NCBI GenBank assembly: GCA_030040695.1
Contig: JASHTE010000143.1
Span: 1 to 5,795, forward strand
Source: Vulcanimicrobiota bacterium
GTDB lineage: Bacteria; Vulcanimicrobiota; Vulcanimicrobiia; Vulcanimicrobiales; Vulcanimicrobiaceae
Reading direction: 5' to 3'
DNA: 5,795 bases
The position numbers were made by a program, and so were the translations under genes. This document shows positions 1 through 5,795 of the stretch, piece after piece (the stretch's first letter is position 1; each line of letters begins with the position of its first letter). The notes below the pieces were generated by a model. That model was not told the DNA's origin, did no database searches, and saw only the letters and a program-made list of their open reading frames with translations.

Positions 1-201
1 CCCAGAAAGAGAGACTGCCGCATTTGAGATTGGAACGCCCCCGCTGTCCGTTACGCTGCCCGTAACCGTTGCGGTACTCGTCGGCGCCACTTGCGCGACC
101 GCCGCTACCGTACTAAGGAGCACGACAGCGAATGCCGAGGAAAGAGCGAGCGAAAGCCGGTGATGAAAGCGGAGGCGGGCACCGTTCAAAGAGCAAGCCA
201 C
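1..201 (-). CDS. Partial secreted protein, N-terminus with signal peptide and CarboxypepD_reg-like domain (runs off left edge)
   Basis: Seen: an open frame on the minus strand begins at a GTG (201-199) and stays open for 67 codons to the window edge, so only the N-terminus is here. An AGGAG Shine-Dalgarno lies at 213-209, seven bases before the GTG, which decides the start; the nearest in-frame upstream stop is a TAG near 279-277. Residues 9-15 are basic (Arg/His), residues 16-36 form a hydrophobic core rich in Leu/Ala/Val, and an AVA|QV signal peptidase I site fits at 36/37. Next come a Thr/Ala linker and TGSVTDSGGVPISNAAVSLSG-type sequence (residues 47-67). Known: this G-x-V-x-D-x-x-G-x-P-(I/L)-x-x-A-x-V-x-(L/V)-x-G pattern starts carboxypeptidase-regulatory-like beta-sandwich domains, often the N-terminal domain of TonB-dependent outer-membrane receptors or of secreted repeat proteins. 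Inferred: an exported envelope protein, possibly a TonB-type receptor; the body of the protein is not visible. It lies 95 bases downstream of the asparaginase gene on the same strand and could be co-transcribed with it. Confidence 0.75.
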   Translation of the reverse strand, partial: MACSLNGARLRFHHRLSLALSSAFAVVLLSTVAAVAQVAPTSTATVTGSVTDSGGVPISNAAVSLSG

Positions 202-296
202 AGCGATACTCCTACAGGCAAGCACGTTTACGACAACCCTATCGCCCCAACCACGTGGCGCGCATCGGTACTCCACCTAGCTTTTCTTAACACCAC
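202..296 (-). other. Intergenic gap with CCACGTGG palindrome
   Basis: This 95-base gap separates two minus-strand genes. It holds the Shine-Dalgarno of the downstream gene and one perfect 8-base palindrome, CCACGTGG, at 251-258. I see no convincing -35/-10 pair and no GC-rich stem followed by a T-run, so nothing here clearly separates transcription of the two genes. The palindrome could be an operator half-site core or chance. Confidence 0.35.
209..213 (-). promoter_or_regulatory. Shine-Dalgarno AGGAG of the partial secreted-protein gene
   Basis: On the minus strand AGGAG is followed by seven bases and then the GTG at 201-199. It is the clearest ribosome binding site among the genes in this window, and it fixes the start just ahead of the basic/hydrophobic signal peptide. 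Other in-frame GTG/TTG codons nearby lack such a site. Confidence 0.65.
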
Positions 297-1256
297 CTAA
301 ACAGCGGACTGAATCTTCCCGACACGGGCTCCAGCGGCATTGACGACGGAAGGCACCGCAAGTTCGGCGAGGTCTCGCTGCGGAAGCGCGATCCCCTCGA
401 TGGATTCGACGAAAAGCCGCGCTAACGCCGGGGGCAGTGCACGCGAGTTGCCGTCGAGCACCTTCAGCGCAATGCCTATGCCCTGCCCCGTGACTGCATC
501 CGCATGCAAGCCCTCTGCACCGATCTTTGCAAGAACCGCGCCTTCGCTCGCCGTGATGATGCGCGTGTCGAGATTGCCGTTCCATCCCCCGGCATAGCCG
601 GGCTGCCGCGTGATCGCGGCGCGTACGCGCGCGGCCGCAGGCTCCTGTGAGACGCCGAAGGCAGCGTACGTCCGAGCAACGTCGTGAAGCGATGCGCCGA
701 AGATGGGCATGCCGCAGCCGTCGATCGCTTCCGAAGCCTCACGCGCGTTTTTCCCAAATCCGTTGCGTATGCGCTCTTGCAGGTAGCGCTGCACCGGATG
801 CTCGGCTGCGATGTAATCGTCGGACGTGAACCCAAGATGGCGGCAGAGCGCGAGAACGGCCGCGTGCTTACCGGAGCAATTATTCGCAACCGGCGGCCCG
901 ACCACGACGCGCCCTTCCATCGCTGGTCCGCATCGGAGCATGTCTTCGCTCGCGCCGGCCTTTGCAAGGAATGCGCGGACGGCGGTGACGTGCCGCTCCT
1001 CACCGTCGTGGGAGCCGCTCGTCAGCGCCAACTCGACGTCGCTCAGGCCCAATGCGTCCGCGGCTCCGCTACGTACGAGCTCGAGTGCGATGAAAGGCTT
1101 GGCGAGAGAGCGGATCGGATAGACGCGATCGATGTCACCGAAGGCAGCAAGCACTTCGCCCTGTTCATTCCCGATGCACGCGAAGACGCGATGCACGGAC
1201 TCGACGTACGAGCCGCGCCGCACCTCGACCAGCAACCCGCCGGGGGCCCCTTCCAC
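297..1256 (-). CDS. L-asparaginase, Asparaginase_II (Rhizobium AnsA-like, Ser-Lys/zinc) family
   Basis: Predicted to hydrolyse L-asparagine to L-aspartate and ammonia in the cytoplasm; no signal peptide is seen. The 319-residue product is near the usual family length (about 330-360). Seen motifs: LLVEVRRG..VES near the N-terminus (9-20), RSLAKPF with the SxxK pair Ser50/Lys53, TSGSHDGE (79-86, Ser80), NNCSGKHA with Cys127 and Lys130, DGCGMP with Cys181, and Lys265 in the ALKVLDG stretch. Known: in the structurally studied R. etli enzyme of this family two Ser-Lys tandems and a Cys/Lys/Cys zinc site occupy equivalent places; all appear intact here. An odd point is GNLDT (227-231) where relatives usually have a GRFDT-like segment. 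The start is the GTG at 1256: a TGA directly precedes it in frame, so no longer form is possible; the ATG at 1260 is out of frame. No good Shine-Dalgarno is seen; a CATAGT -10-like hexamer at 1268-1263 lies six bases before the GTG, so a leaderless message is possible. It diverges from the regulator gene. Family assignment is firm; substrate is inferred from the family. Confidence 0.9.
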   Translation of the reverse strand: MEGAPGGLLVEVRRGSYVESVHRVFACIGNEQGEVLAAFGDIDRVYPIRSLAKPFIALELVRSGAADALGLSDVELALTSGSHDGEERHVTAVRAFLAKAGASEDMLRCGPAMEGRVVVGPPVANNCSGKHAAVLALCRHLGFTSDDYIAAEHPVQRYLQERIRNGFGKNAREASEAIDGCGMPIFGASLHDVARTYAAFGVSQEPAAARVRAAITRQPGYAGGWNGNLDTRIITASEGAVLAKIGAEGLHADAVTGQGIGIALKVLDGNSRALPPALARLFVESIEGIALPQRDLAELAVPSVVNAAGARVGKIQSAV

Positions 1257-1350
1257 TCATGAACTATGCCAAACTCAGGTGCCCCCTTGCATCCGTAAAG
1301 TGCCCATGCGGGTCCCTGCCGTACCGGCTAGAATAGAGCCGGACGCTTTC
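1257..1350. promoter_or_regulatory. Divergent promoter region between asparaginase and regulator genes
   Basis: The 94 bases between the two divergent starts must hold both promoters unless they lie inside the genes. Seen: on the plus strand a -10-like TAGAAT at 1329-1334 (five of six to TATAAT), ending 16 bases before the ATG at 1351, without a recognisable -35 at 16-18 bp. On the minus strand CATAGT at 1268-1263 (four of six) lies six bases before the GTG at 1256, also with a poor -35. No clear inverted repeat for regulator binding was found. Individual promoter calls are weak; the divergent layout is certain. Confidence 0.4.
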
Positions 1351-3993
1351 ATGGGCGGGATCCTCTCTTTGCGCGAGCACTTCGTGGGAAGGGCCGACGA
1401 GTTGCTGGCCCTCGGAGAGGCCTTTAACCTCGCCGCGGACGGACATACGACGGTCGTCGCCGTCACGGGCGACGCCGGTATCGGCAAGAGCCGCATCGTG
1501 ACGGAGTTCTTTCGTATAGTCCGCGAGCGCGCGTTCGGGCTGGCACGCGGCCACTGCCTCGAACATCTGCGAGCACCATTTCTTCCCGTCATCGAGATCC
1601 TACGCGACCTGCAACTCGACGCGGCTGCGTCGCTCCTGCCGCACCAAGATCCGTCGCCTGCCAGAGGCTCACAGGAACTGCAGGTCCGCGCTTTCCGCGA
1701 AGCCTCTCGCCACCTTTGCAGCGCACCGCCGAATCGACCCTACGTGCTCAACGTCGAGGACGTGCAGTGGGCTGACGCTGCCACACTGAGTTTCCTGGAA
1801 TACCTCGTCTGCACGCAGACACGCGCGCCCTTGCTCGTCGTCCTCACATTGCGCGCGGAGGCCTTCGAGCATCCTACCGGCTTCGCGCGCACGCTCGCAC
1901 GCATGCGGGCCGCCGGCCTCATTACGATCCCGCTACGCCCATTGGACCGCTCCGAGATGTCGCACCTAATTCGGGATGCGGCACCCGCGCCGATCTCGCG
2001 CCAATCCGCCGAGCGGATCAAAGCGCTCGCCGAAGGGAATCCGCTCTTTGCTGAAGAGCTGCTTCGAGCGGTGCTCGATGAAGGGCAGGATGCGATCACG
2101 CATCCTGCGTTCTCGTCGATTCGCACGACCGTCCTCGAGCACTTCTACGAGCTCAGTGAAGCGGACCAGCAAGTGCTCTACTGTGCTGCAGTCATCGGGC
2201 GTGTCTTCGATGTCAGGCTGATCGCGCGGCTGCTCGGGCGCAGACTCGTCGACGTCCTTGCCGGGATTCGTCGCGCGCGGAATCTGCAGTTGGTCCGCGA
2301 GGAAAGCAGCGGCTCACACTGCGTTGCTTTCCGTCATCCGATCTTTTGCGATGTCATCTATCGCGAACTCCTCGCCGTCGAGCTACGCGAGCTGCACGGA
2401 CGAGTCGCGGCGGCGCTCGAAGAGGGCAGTGCAGCTGCCGAGCATGAGAGCGCCCTTGCCTACCATTGGAGCAAAGCTGGAGACGACGCAAAGGCCCTGC
2501 ACTATAACATGCGTGCCGGCGATGCGGCCGTGAAACTGGCCGCGTATGAAGATGCGGCGCACTTCTACGACAGCGCGTTCGAGCGCACCGAGCCGCAAAC
2601 GTTGCTGCACGCCGAGGTCGCGGAGAAGCGCGCCTATGCATGGTATGCAGCCGGAGTCCAAGAGCGAACCGATGAGCTCTTCGCCACGGCGCTCGCTGCC
2701 TATGAGCAACTCGGGCAACATCAAAAAGTCGTCGGCATGCATCTCTTTCTTTCACGCCAGGCGTGGAATGACGTACAAACCCCGCGCGGGTATGCGTACG
2801 CCCTTCAAGCTGCCGAGCTGATCGGCCCGAACGACGACGCCCTGCGCGATTACGCTCTGACGATGGCGGCGTCGTATGCCGTACATCTCGGCAACCCGGA
2901 CGAAGCCATCGCGCTCCTCGAGCACACAAAACCGACAAAGGATCCCGCCATAGCGGCGCGGCGTTTCGACACCATAGCGATCGCACGCTGCCGGCTCGGT
3001 GACGCGCCGGCCGTGCTCGAGACGATGCAGGCTGCGCAGCAGGCCGCCGATGCGAGCGGTGACCCCGACCTCGTCGTGCGGGTCTACAGCAACAGCGCCG
3101 ATTTGCACGCCGTGTACGGAGACTCCGAGGCCGCCCTCGCATCTTGGCGGCGGGCCTTCACCGCCGCGCAAGAAGGCGGCTTCATCGGCCGGATGGCCTA
3201 TGCGGCGCTTGGTTACGCTTGGGCGTGCATCGACGCCGGGGATCTAGAACGCGCGCGCCGGCTCTACGCAACGGCCATGGAAACGGGGGTGAAGAACGCA
3301 AGTGTTGTGTTGCTCGAGCAGTGCGTCGGTGCGCTGCTCGGGACGCTGCGGGCAGCATCCGGCACAGCGTCCCAAGCGCTTGACCTTGCGGTTCAGTCGC
3401 GAGAGACGCTGCGTATCGGTCAGGCAGGCAGCGCCCTCGCGCTCGCGGCCCTCTCCGAGCAGCGCAACGCCGACGCAGAAAGCATTCTCGAGAGGGCAGT
3501 CACTGCGTTAGAGGCTCCCGATTTTGCCGAGACTCTGCTGCTCCTCGGATCTCTCTATGGCGGTGCGGCAACGAGGAGTCGGGCGCGAGACCTCCTCGAG
3601 TCTCTCGCCCAACGGAACGCAAACGTTCTCGCCCGAGCGGCGTACGACACGGTGCTCGCCCATGAGCGCACCGGTACGATACGCGCAGCGACGCTGCGGG
3701 CCGCCGCTGAACGGTGGAGCGAGATGCGACGGCCGCAGCTCCACGCGCTCGTCCTTTCGCTTATCAACAGCGCGCCGGTGCCATCCCGCCGCGTGCGCGC
3801 CGTCGGACTTCTCACCAGACGCGAAGTCGAGATCGCGAGGCTCGTCGCCGACGGGCTCTCGAATCGGACGATTTCGGATCGTCTCGGCATCAGCGAGCGC
3901 ACGGTGGAGCACCACGTCGCTTCGGTACTCGCGCAACTCGGAATCCGCTCGCGCTGGCTTATTACGCCGCAGTTACTCGAACCGCACGCATGA
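1351..3993 (+). CDS. Large ATP-binding LuxR-family transcriptional regulator (STAND/AAA ATPase + TPR-like + LuxR HTH)
   Basis: A cytoplasmic signal-responsive transcription factor of the MalT/LAL kind, 880 residues from this start. Domains (numbered from the ATG at 1351): FVGRADEL (11-18) opening the ATPase; Walker A GDAGIGKS (40-47); Walker B-like VLNVEDVQWAD (about 132-142) with Glu136-Asp137; LTLRAEAF sensor-like segment (about 166-173); EGNPLFAEELLRAV (228-241) and FRHPIFCDVIYRELL (327-341), both typical of this ATPase family; helical repeats, probably TPR-like, from about 365 to 800; and a C-terminal LuxR/GerE helix-turn-helix (about 817-868) with LTRREVEIARLVADGLSNRTI then ISERTVEHHV. 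Known: such proteins use nucleotide binding and ligand- or protein-induced assembly to activate promoters. The frame is open back to 1132, but that part overlaps the asparaginase gene; an ATG at 1306 adds 15 residues including rare AGA and ATA codons, so 1351 is preferred, 10 residues before FVGR. Its TGA overlaps the next ATG, so the two genes are coupled. The ligand cannot be told. Confidence 0.88.
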   Translation: MGGILSLREHFVGRADELLALGEAFNLAADGHTTVVAVTGDAGIGKSRIVTEFFRIVRERAFGLARGHCLEHLRAPFLPVIEILRDLQLDAAASLLPHQDPSPARGSQELQVRAFREASRHLCSAPPNRPYVLNVEDVQWADAATLSFLEYLVCTQTRAPLLVVLTLRAEAFEHPTGFARTLARMRAAGLITIPLRPLDRSEMSHLIRDAAPAPISRQSAERIKALAEGNPLFAEELLRAVLDEGQDAITHPAFSSIRTTVLEHFYELSEADQQVLYCAAVIGRVFDVRLIARLLGRRLVDVLAGIRRARNLQLVREESSGSHCVAFRHPIFCDVIYRELLAVELRELHGRVAAALEEGSAAAEHESALAYHWSKAGDDAKALHYNMRAGDAAVKLAAYEDAAHFYDSAFERTEPQTLLHAEVAEKRAYAWYAAGVQERTDELFATALAAYEQLGQHQKVVGMHLFLSRQAWNDVQTPRGYAYALQAAELIGPNDDALRDYALTMAASYAVHLGNPDEAIALLEHTKPTKDPAIAARRFDTIAIARCRLGDAPAVLETMQAAQQAADASGDPDLVVRVYSNSADLHAVYGDSEAALASWRRAFTAAQEGGFIGRMAYAALGYAWACIDAGDLERARRLYATAMETGVKNASVVLLEQCVGALLGTLRAASGTASQALDLAVQSRETLRIGQAGSALALAALSEQRNADAESILERAVTALEAPDFAETLLLLGSLYGGAATRSRARDLLESLAQRNANVLARAAYDTVLAHERTGTIRAATLRAAAERWSEMRRPQLHALVLSLINSAPVPSRRVRAVGLLTRREVEIARLVADGLSNRTISDRLGISERTVEHHVASVLAQLGIRSRWLITPQLLEPHA

Positions 3994-5600
3994 CCCTCGC
4001 CCGAGCATGTGGCCTCGCCGCTCTGGTGGCGCTTGCAGGGTGCGCCCGCCAACACGCTCTCCATGGCGGAACGTTTATCATCGTGCAGCAGCGTGAACCG
4101 CGTGCACTGAATCCCGAGCTAGAGAACGGCGTCAACTCGCAGGAGTGGGGCGCTCTGCTCTTCTCCTATCTCGTGACCTGGAACAACAAGGGGCAGATGA
4201 TCGGCGACGTCGCCACGGTCGTGCCCAGTGACGCAAACGGAGGCGTTAGCAGGGACGGCCTCACGATTACCTACCACCTAAGGCACGACGTCCGTTTTGC
4301 CGACGGCGCGCCACTCACCGCAGCGGACTGCGTCTATACGATCCAAGCAGTTCTCAATCCGCGTAATAACATCCAGTCGCGATACGGATATGATCGCATC
4401 ATAACCGCACGTGCCACCGACCCCTTCACCCTCGTGCTGCGTTTGCGCGAGCCGTTTGCCCCGATCGTTTCGATCGTACTCGCCTCGGAAGACTTTCCGA
4501 TTCTACCGCGTCACGCGCTTGCGCGATACGCGGATTTCAACCAAATCCCATTCGACTCGATGCCAACGGGGTCGGGGCCGTACATCGCGCGGCGTTGGGT
4601 GCGCGGTGACCGCGTCGAGCTTGCCGCCAACCCGCGCTACTTTCGGGGAAGGCCAAGGATCGATCGCCTCGTCATTCGTTTCGTTCCGAACGCTAACACG
4701 GCTATCGACGAGCTGAGCACGGGTGAGGCGAACGCATTTTTCGACGACCTGGACACGAACGACTATCCGGCGCTGCGCGCCGTGGCCGGCGTGCGCACCA
4801 TACTGACGCCGCTCAACGAGGTGGGCGCCCTCATCTTCAATGCGCAGGAGGGAGCGACAAGGGACGATCGTGTCCGTCAGGCACTGGCGCAAGCCATCGA
4901 CATGCGGCGGCTCGTAGGGTTCGCCTACCGCGGCTCGCAGCAGGCGCACGATACGGGACGCGGTCTCTTCCAGTGGGCGTACGACCCGAGGGCATATCCG
5001 GACGTACCTTATGCGCCTGCCCGAGCGAAGCAGTTGCTCGACGAGGCTGGATGGAGGATGGGAGCCGACGGATTGCGTCACAAAGGGGGCGAGACGCTCG
5101 ACCTGCAGCTCGCCATCCAAGCAGCGATTCTCGGCGACGAGGCGCTTGCCGCGGCAATCAAACAGCAAGAGCTTGCAGTGGGTGCGGACGTCACGCTCAA
5201 GGCGTACGACGTCAACACCTTCATTGCCCCACCGGAGGAAGGCGGCCCAATCTACGCGGGCCGCTTCCAGATGGCACTCTATCCTTTCGAAAACGGCAAC
5301 GATCCGGACCCGACCGACCAGTTCGCCTGTTCGCGCGTTCCGCCGAATGGGTACAACAAGTCGCGTTTCTGTGAGCCTGCACTCGATGCCCTGATGGCAA
5401 CCGCGTTGCGCACCTATGACGCCGCGCAGAGGCGCGCTCTCTACATCCGCGTTCAACGTATTCTCGCGCGGCAATTGCCGATCGAAATCATCTTTCAGAC
5501 GCGCGAGATCGACGCGTTCGACGAGCGCCTTCATGGGGAGAGCGTCTCGCCCAACGGACCGTTCTGGAACGTCTGGGCGTGGCGACTCGAGCCGCAATAG
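3990..5600 (+). CDS. ABC-type extracellular solute-binding lipoprotein, family 5 (peptide/nickel type)
   Basis: Predicted to bind a ligand, most often a di- or oligopeptide, outside the cytoplasmic membrane and hand it to an ABC permease. The 536-residue product matches the family length (500-600). Seen: a short signal peptide with Arg5, a hydrophobic stretch and lipobox LAGC (15-18), giving lipid-anchored Cys18; YHLRHDVRFADGAPLTAADCVYT (95-117); TGSGPY (193-198); NPRYFRGRPRIDRLVIRFVPN (214-234); DDRVRQALAQAIDMRRLV (292-309); ARAKQLLDEAGW (344-355); NDPDPTDQFACS (437-448); NGYNKSRFCEPALDALM (453-469). These follow the order of the SBP_bac_5 fold. Cys447 and Cys461 are close and could pair. 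The ATG at 3990 overlaps the regulator's TGA (ATGA) and gives the lipobox at the right place; the longer open frame from 3714 is Arg-rich shadow of the regulator. No permease or transporter ATPase follows, so it is an orphan in this window and may act with a distant transporter or as a sensor feeding the regulator. Ligand unknown. Confidence 0.9.
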   Translation: MTLARACGLAALVALAGCARQHALHGGTFIIVQQREPRALNPELENGVNSQEWGALLFSYLVTWNNKGQMIGDVATVVPSDANGGVSRDGLTITYHLRHDVRFADGAPLTAADCVYTIQAVLNPRNNIQSRYGYDRIITARATDPFTLVLRLREPFAPIVSIVLASEDFPILPRHALARYADFNQIPFDSMPTGSGPYIARRWVRGDRVELAANPRYFRGRPRIDRLVIRFVPNANTAIDELSTGEANAFFDDLDTNDYPALRAVAGVRTILTPLNEVGALIFNAQEGATRDDRVRQALAQAIDMRRLVGFAYRGSQQAHDTGRGLFQWAYDPRAYPDVPYAPARAKQLLDEAGWRMGADGLRHKGGETLDLQLAIQAAILGDEALAAAIKQQELAVGADVTLKAYDVNTFIAPPEEGGPIYAGRFQMALYPFENGNDPDPTDQFACSRVPPNGYNKSRFCEPALDALMATALRTYDAAQRRALYIRVQRILARQLPIEIIFQTREIDAFDERLHGESVSPNGPFWNVWAWRLEPQ

Positions 5601-5610
5601 ACGCAGGCGC

Positions 5611-5639
5611 TTGACGCGGGACCGCGGCTGTGGTACCCT
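5611..5639 (+). promoter_or_regulatory. Sigma70-type promoter TTGACG-N17-TACCCT
   Basis: The -35 hexamer TTGACG (5611-5616) matches consensus in five of six bases; after exactly 17 bases comes TACCCT (5634-5639), keeping the key T1, A2 and T6 of the -10. It starts 11 bases after the stop codon of the binding-protein gene and points to the short frame at 5648. The expected transcript start, about seven bases after the -10, falls at 5645-5648, directly at the ATG. It is the best-formed promoter I see in the window. Confidence 0.7.
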
Positions 5640-5647
5640 CCATCGAA

Positions 5648-5734
5648 ATGTCCCGCTTCACGTTCACGATGTGCCCCATGTGCTGTATGCCGATGATGCA
5701 TGCGCCGAGGGCCGTCGTGCGAAGCGAGACGTAA
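5648..5734 (+). CDS. Putative 28-residue Met/Cys-rich small protein or leader peptide
   Basis: I do not recognise this gene. Seen: ATG at 5648, 28 codons, TAA at 5732-5734. The peptide has six Met, three Cys and one His, almost all in one block: MCPMCCMPMMH spans residues 8-18, after MSRFTFT and before a plain basic/hydrophilic tail. Such thioether, thiol and imidazole clustering is typical of soft-metal ligands such as Cu(I), but no family match is claimed. There is no Shine-Dalgarno; the transcript predicted from the promoter at 5611-5639 begins at or within about two bases of the ATG, so translation would be leaderless. A perfect terminator hairpin follows 25 bases after the stop, so the unit stands alone at about 150 bases. 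Alternatives: a cysteine- or methionine-responsive leader peptide with an attenuator for a gene past the right edge, or a small RNA in which the frame is incidental. The frame is short enough that chance cannot be excluded. Confidence 0.45.
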   Translation: MSRFTFTMCPMCCMPMMHAPRAVVRSET

Positions 5735-5759
5735 ACGTAGAACACAAGTAACGCTTTCA

Positions 5760-5791
5760 AGGACGCCCCTCGCCGATGCGAGGGGCGTCCT
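5760..5791 (+). terminator. Intrinsic terminator hairpin (or attenuator)
   Basis: AGGACGCCCCTCGC (5760-5773) pairs perfectly over 14 bp with GCGAGGGGCGTCCT (5778-5791), closing a four-base CGAT loop. The stem is very GC-rich. The bases after it are GCTT and then the window ends, so the U-tract can be only partly seen. On the opposite strand the hairpin is followed by TTGAAAGC, a poor U-tract, so it acts mainly on the plus strand. It would end both the small unit starting near 5646 and any read-through from the regulator/binding-protein operon, since no other terminator follows the binding-protein gene. Confidence 0.8.
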
Positions 5792-5795
5792 GCTT

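Noticed and set aside
91..300. A 69-codon plus-strand frame at the left end
   Set aside because: It is opposite the signal peptide gene at 1-201, which has a good ribosome binding site; the plus-strand product is polar and featureless.
684..1262. A 192-codon plus-strand frame antisense to the asparaginase gene
   Set aside because: The asparaginase frame has all family motifs; the antisense product has no recognisable features.
1287..1334. TTGCAT (1287-1292) as -35 partner for TAGAAT (1329-1334)
   Set aside because: The spacing is 36 bases, far beyond the 16-18 needed.
1132..1350. N-terminal extension of the regulator frame back to an ATG at 1132
   Set aside because: It overlaps 125 bases of the asparaginase gene on the other strand, is rich in Ser/Thr/Pro/Arg without domain character, and uses rare AGA/ATA codons just before 1351; the FVGR domain begins 10 residues after the 1351 ATG.
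2354..3142. A 262-codon minus-strand frame inside the regulator gene
   Set aside because: Extremely Arg-rich product, typical of a shadow frame opposite Ala-rich coding sequence.
3714..3989. N-terminal extension of the binding-protein frame
   Set aside because: It lies wholly inside the regulator's HTH-coding end in another frame, is Arg-rich, and would bury the signal peptide and lipobox that start at 3990.
4503..5597. A 364-codon open frame antisense to the binding-protein gene
   Set aside because: It mirrors a strong known family in the opposite strand, has Arg/Val-rich composition with no domain, and long antisense frames are usual in high-GC genes.
5488..5760. A 90-codon minus-strand frame with a hydrophobic start, across the small unit
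   Set aside because: It needs a TTG start inside the foot of the terminator hairpin, has no Shine-Dalgarno, and its second half is Arg-rich antisense of the binding-protein gene.

Overview
The window is about 60-65% G+C by eye, densely coding, and from a bacterium. It carries a lipoprotein with a clear lipobox, a secreted protein opening into a carboxypeptidase-regulatory-like fold, and a large ATPase-LuxR regulator. This mix, with a TTGAC-type promoter and probable leaderless starts, fits a high-GC environmental diderm such as an Eremiobacterota (WPS-2)-like or related uncultured lineage. That placement is only an inference; no phylogenetic marker is present.

Layout. (1) Positions 1-201, minus strand: the N-terminus of a secreted protein cut by the left edge, with its own Shine-Dalgarno, signal peptide and the first strands of a CarboxypepD_reg-like domain. 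(2) 297-1256, minus: a complete L-asparaginase of the Ser-Lys/zinc (Asparaginase_II, Rhizobium AnsA-like) family. (3) A short intergenic region from which transcription diverges. (4) 1351-3993, plus: an ~880-residue STAND-type ATPase / TPR / LuxR-HTH regulator. (5) 3990-5600, plus: a lipid-anchored family-5 solute-binding protein (oligopeptide/nickel type) that overlaps the regulator by 4 bases (ATGA), so the two are almost certainly one operon. (6) 5611-5795: a compact unit made of a TTGACG-N17-TACCCT promoter, a 28-codon Met/Cys-rich reading frame starting within a couple of bases of the predicted transcript start, and a perfect 14-bp terminator hairpin.

How they may fit together. The regulator and binding protein are translationally coupled, which suggests the lipoprotein captures a ligand (a peptide or similar) in the envelope whose handling is linked to the regulator; no permease or transporter ATPase is present in the window. 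The divergent asparaginase would release ammonia and aspartate from asparagine in the cytoplasm and could be a target of the regulator, but only the arrangement supports this. The last unit looks independent: either a tiny metal- or thiol-active peptide, a cysteine-responsive leader/attenuator for a gene beyond the right edge, or a small RNA. It is the least explained element in the window.
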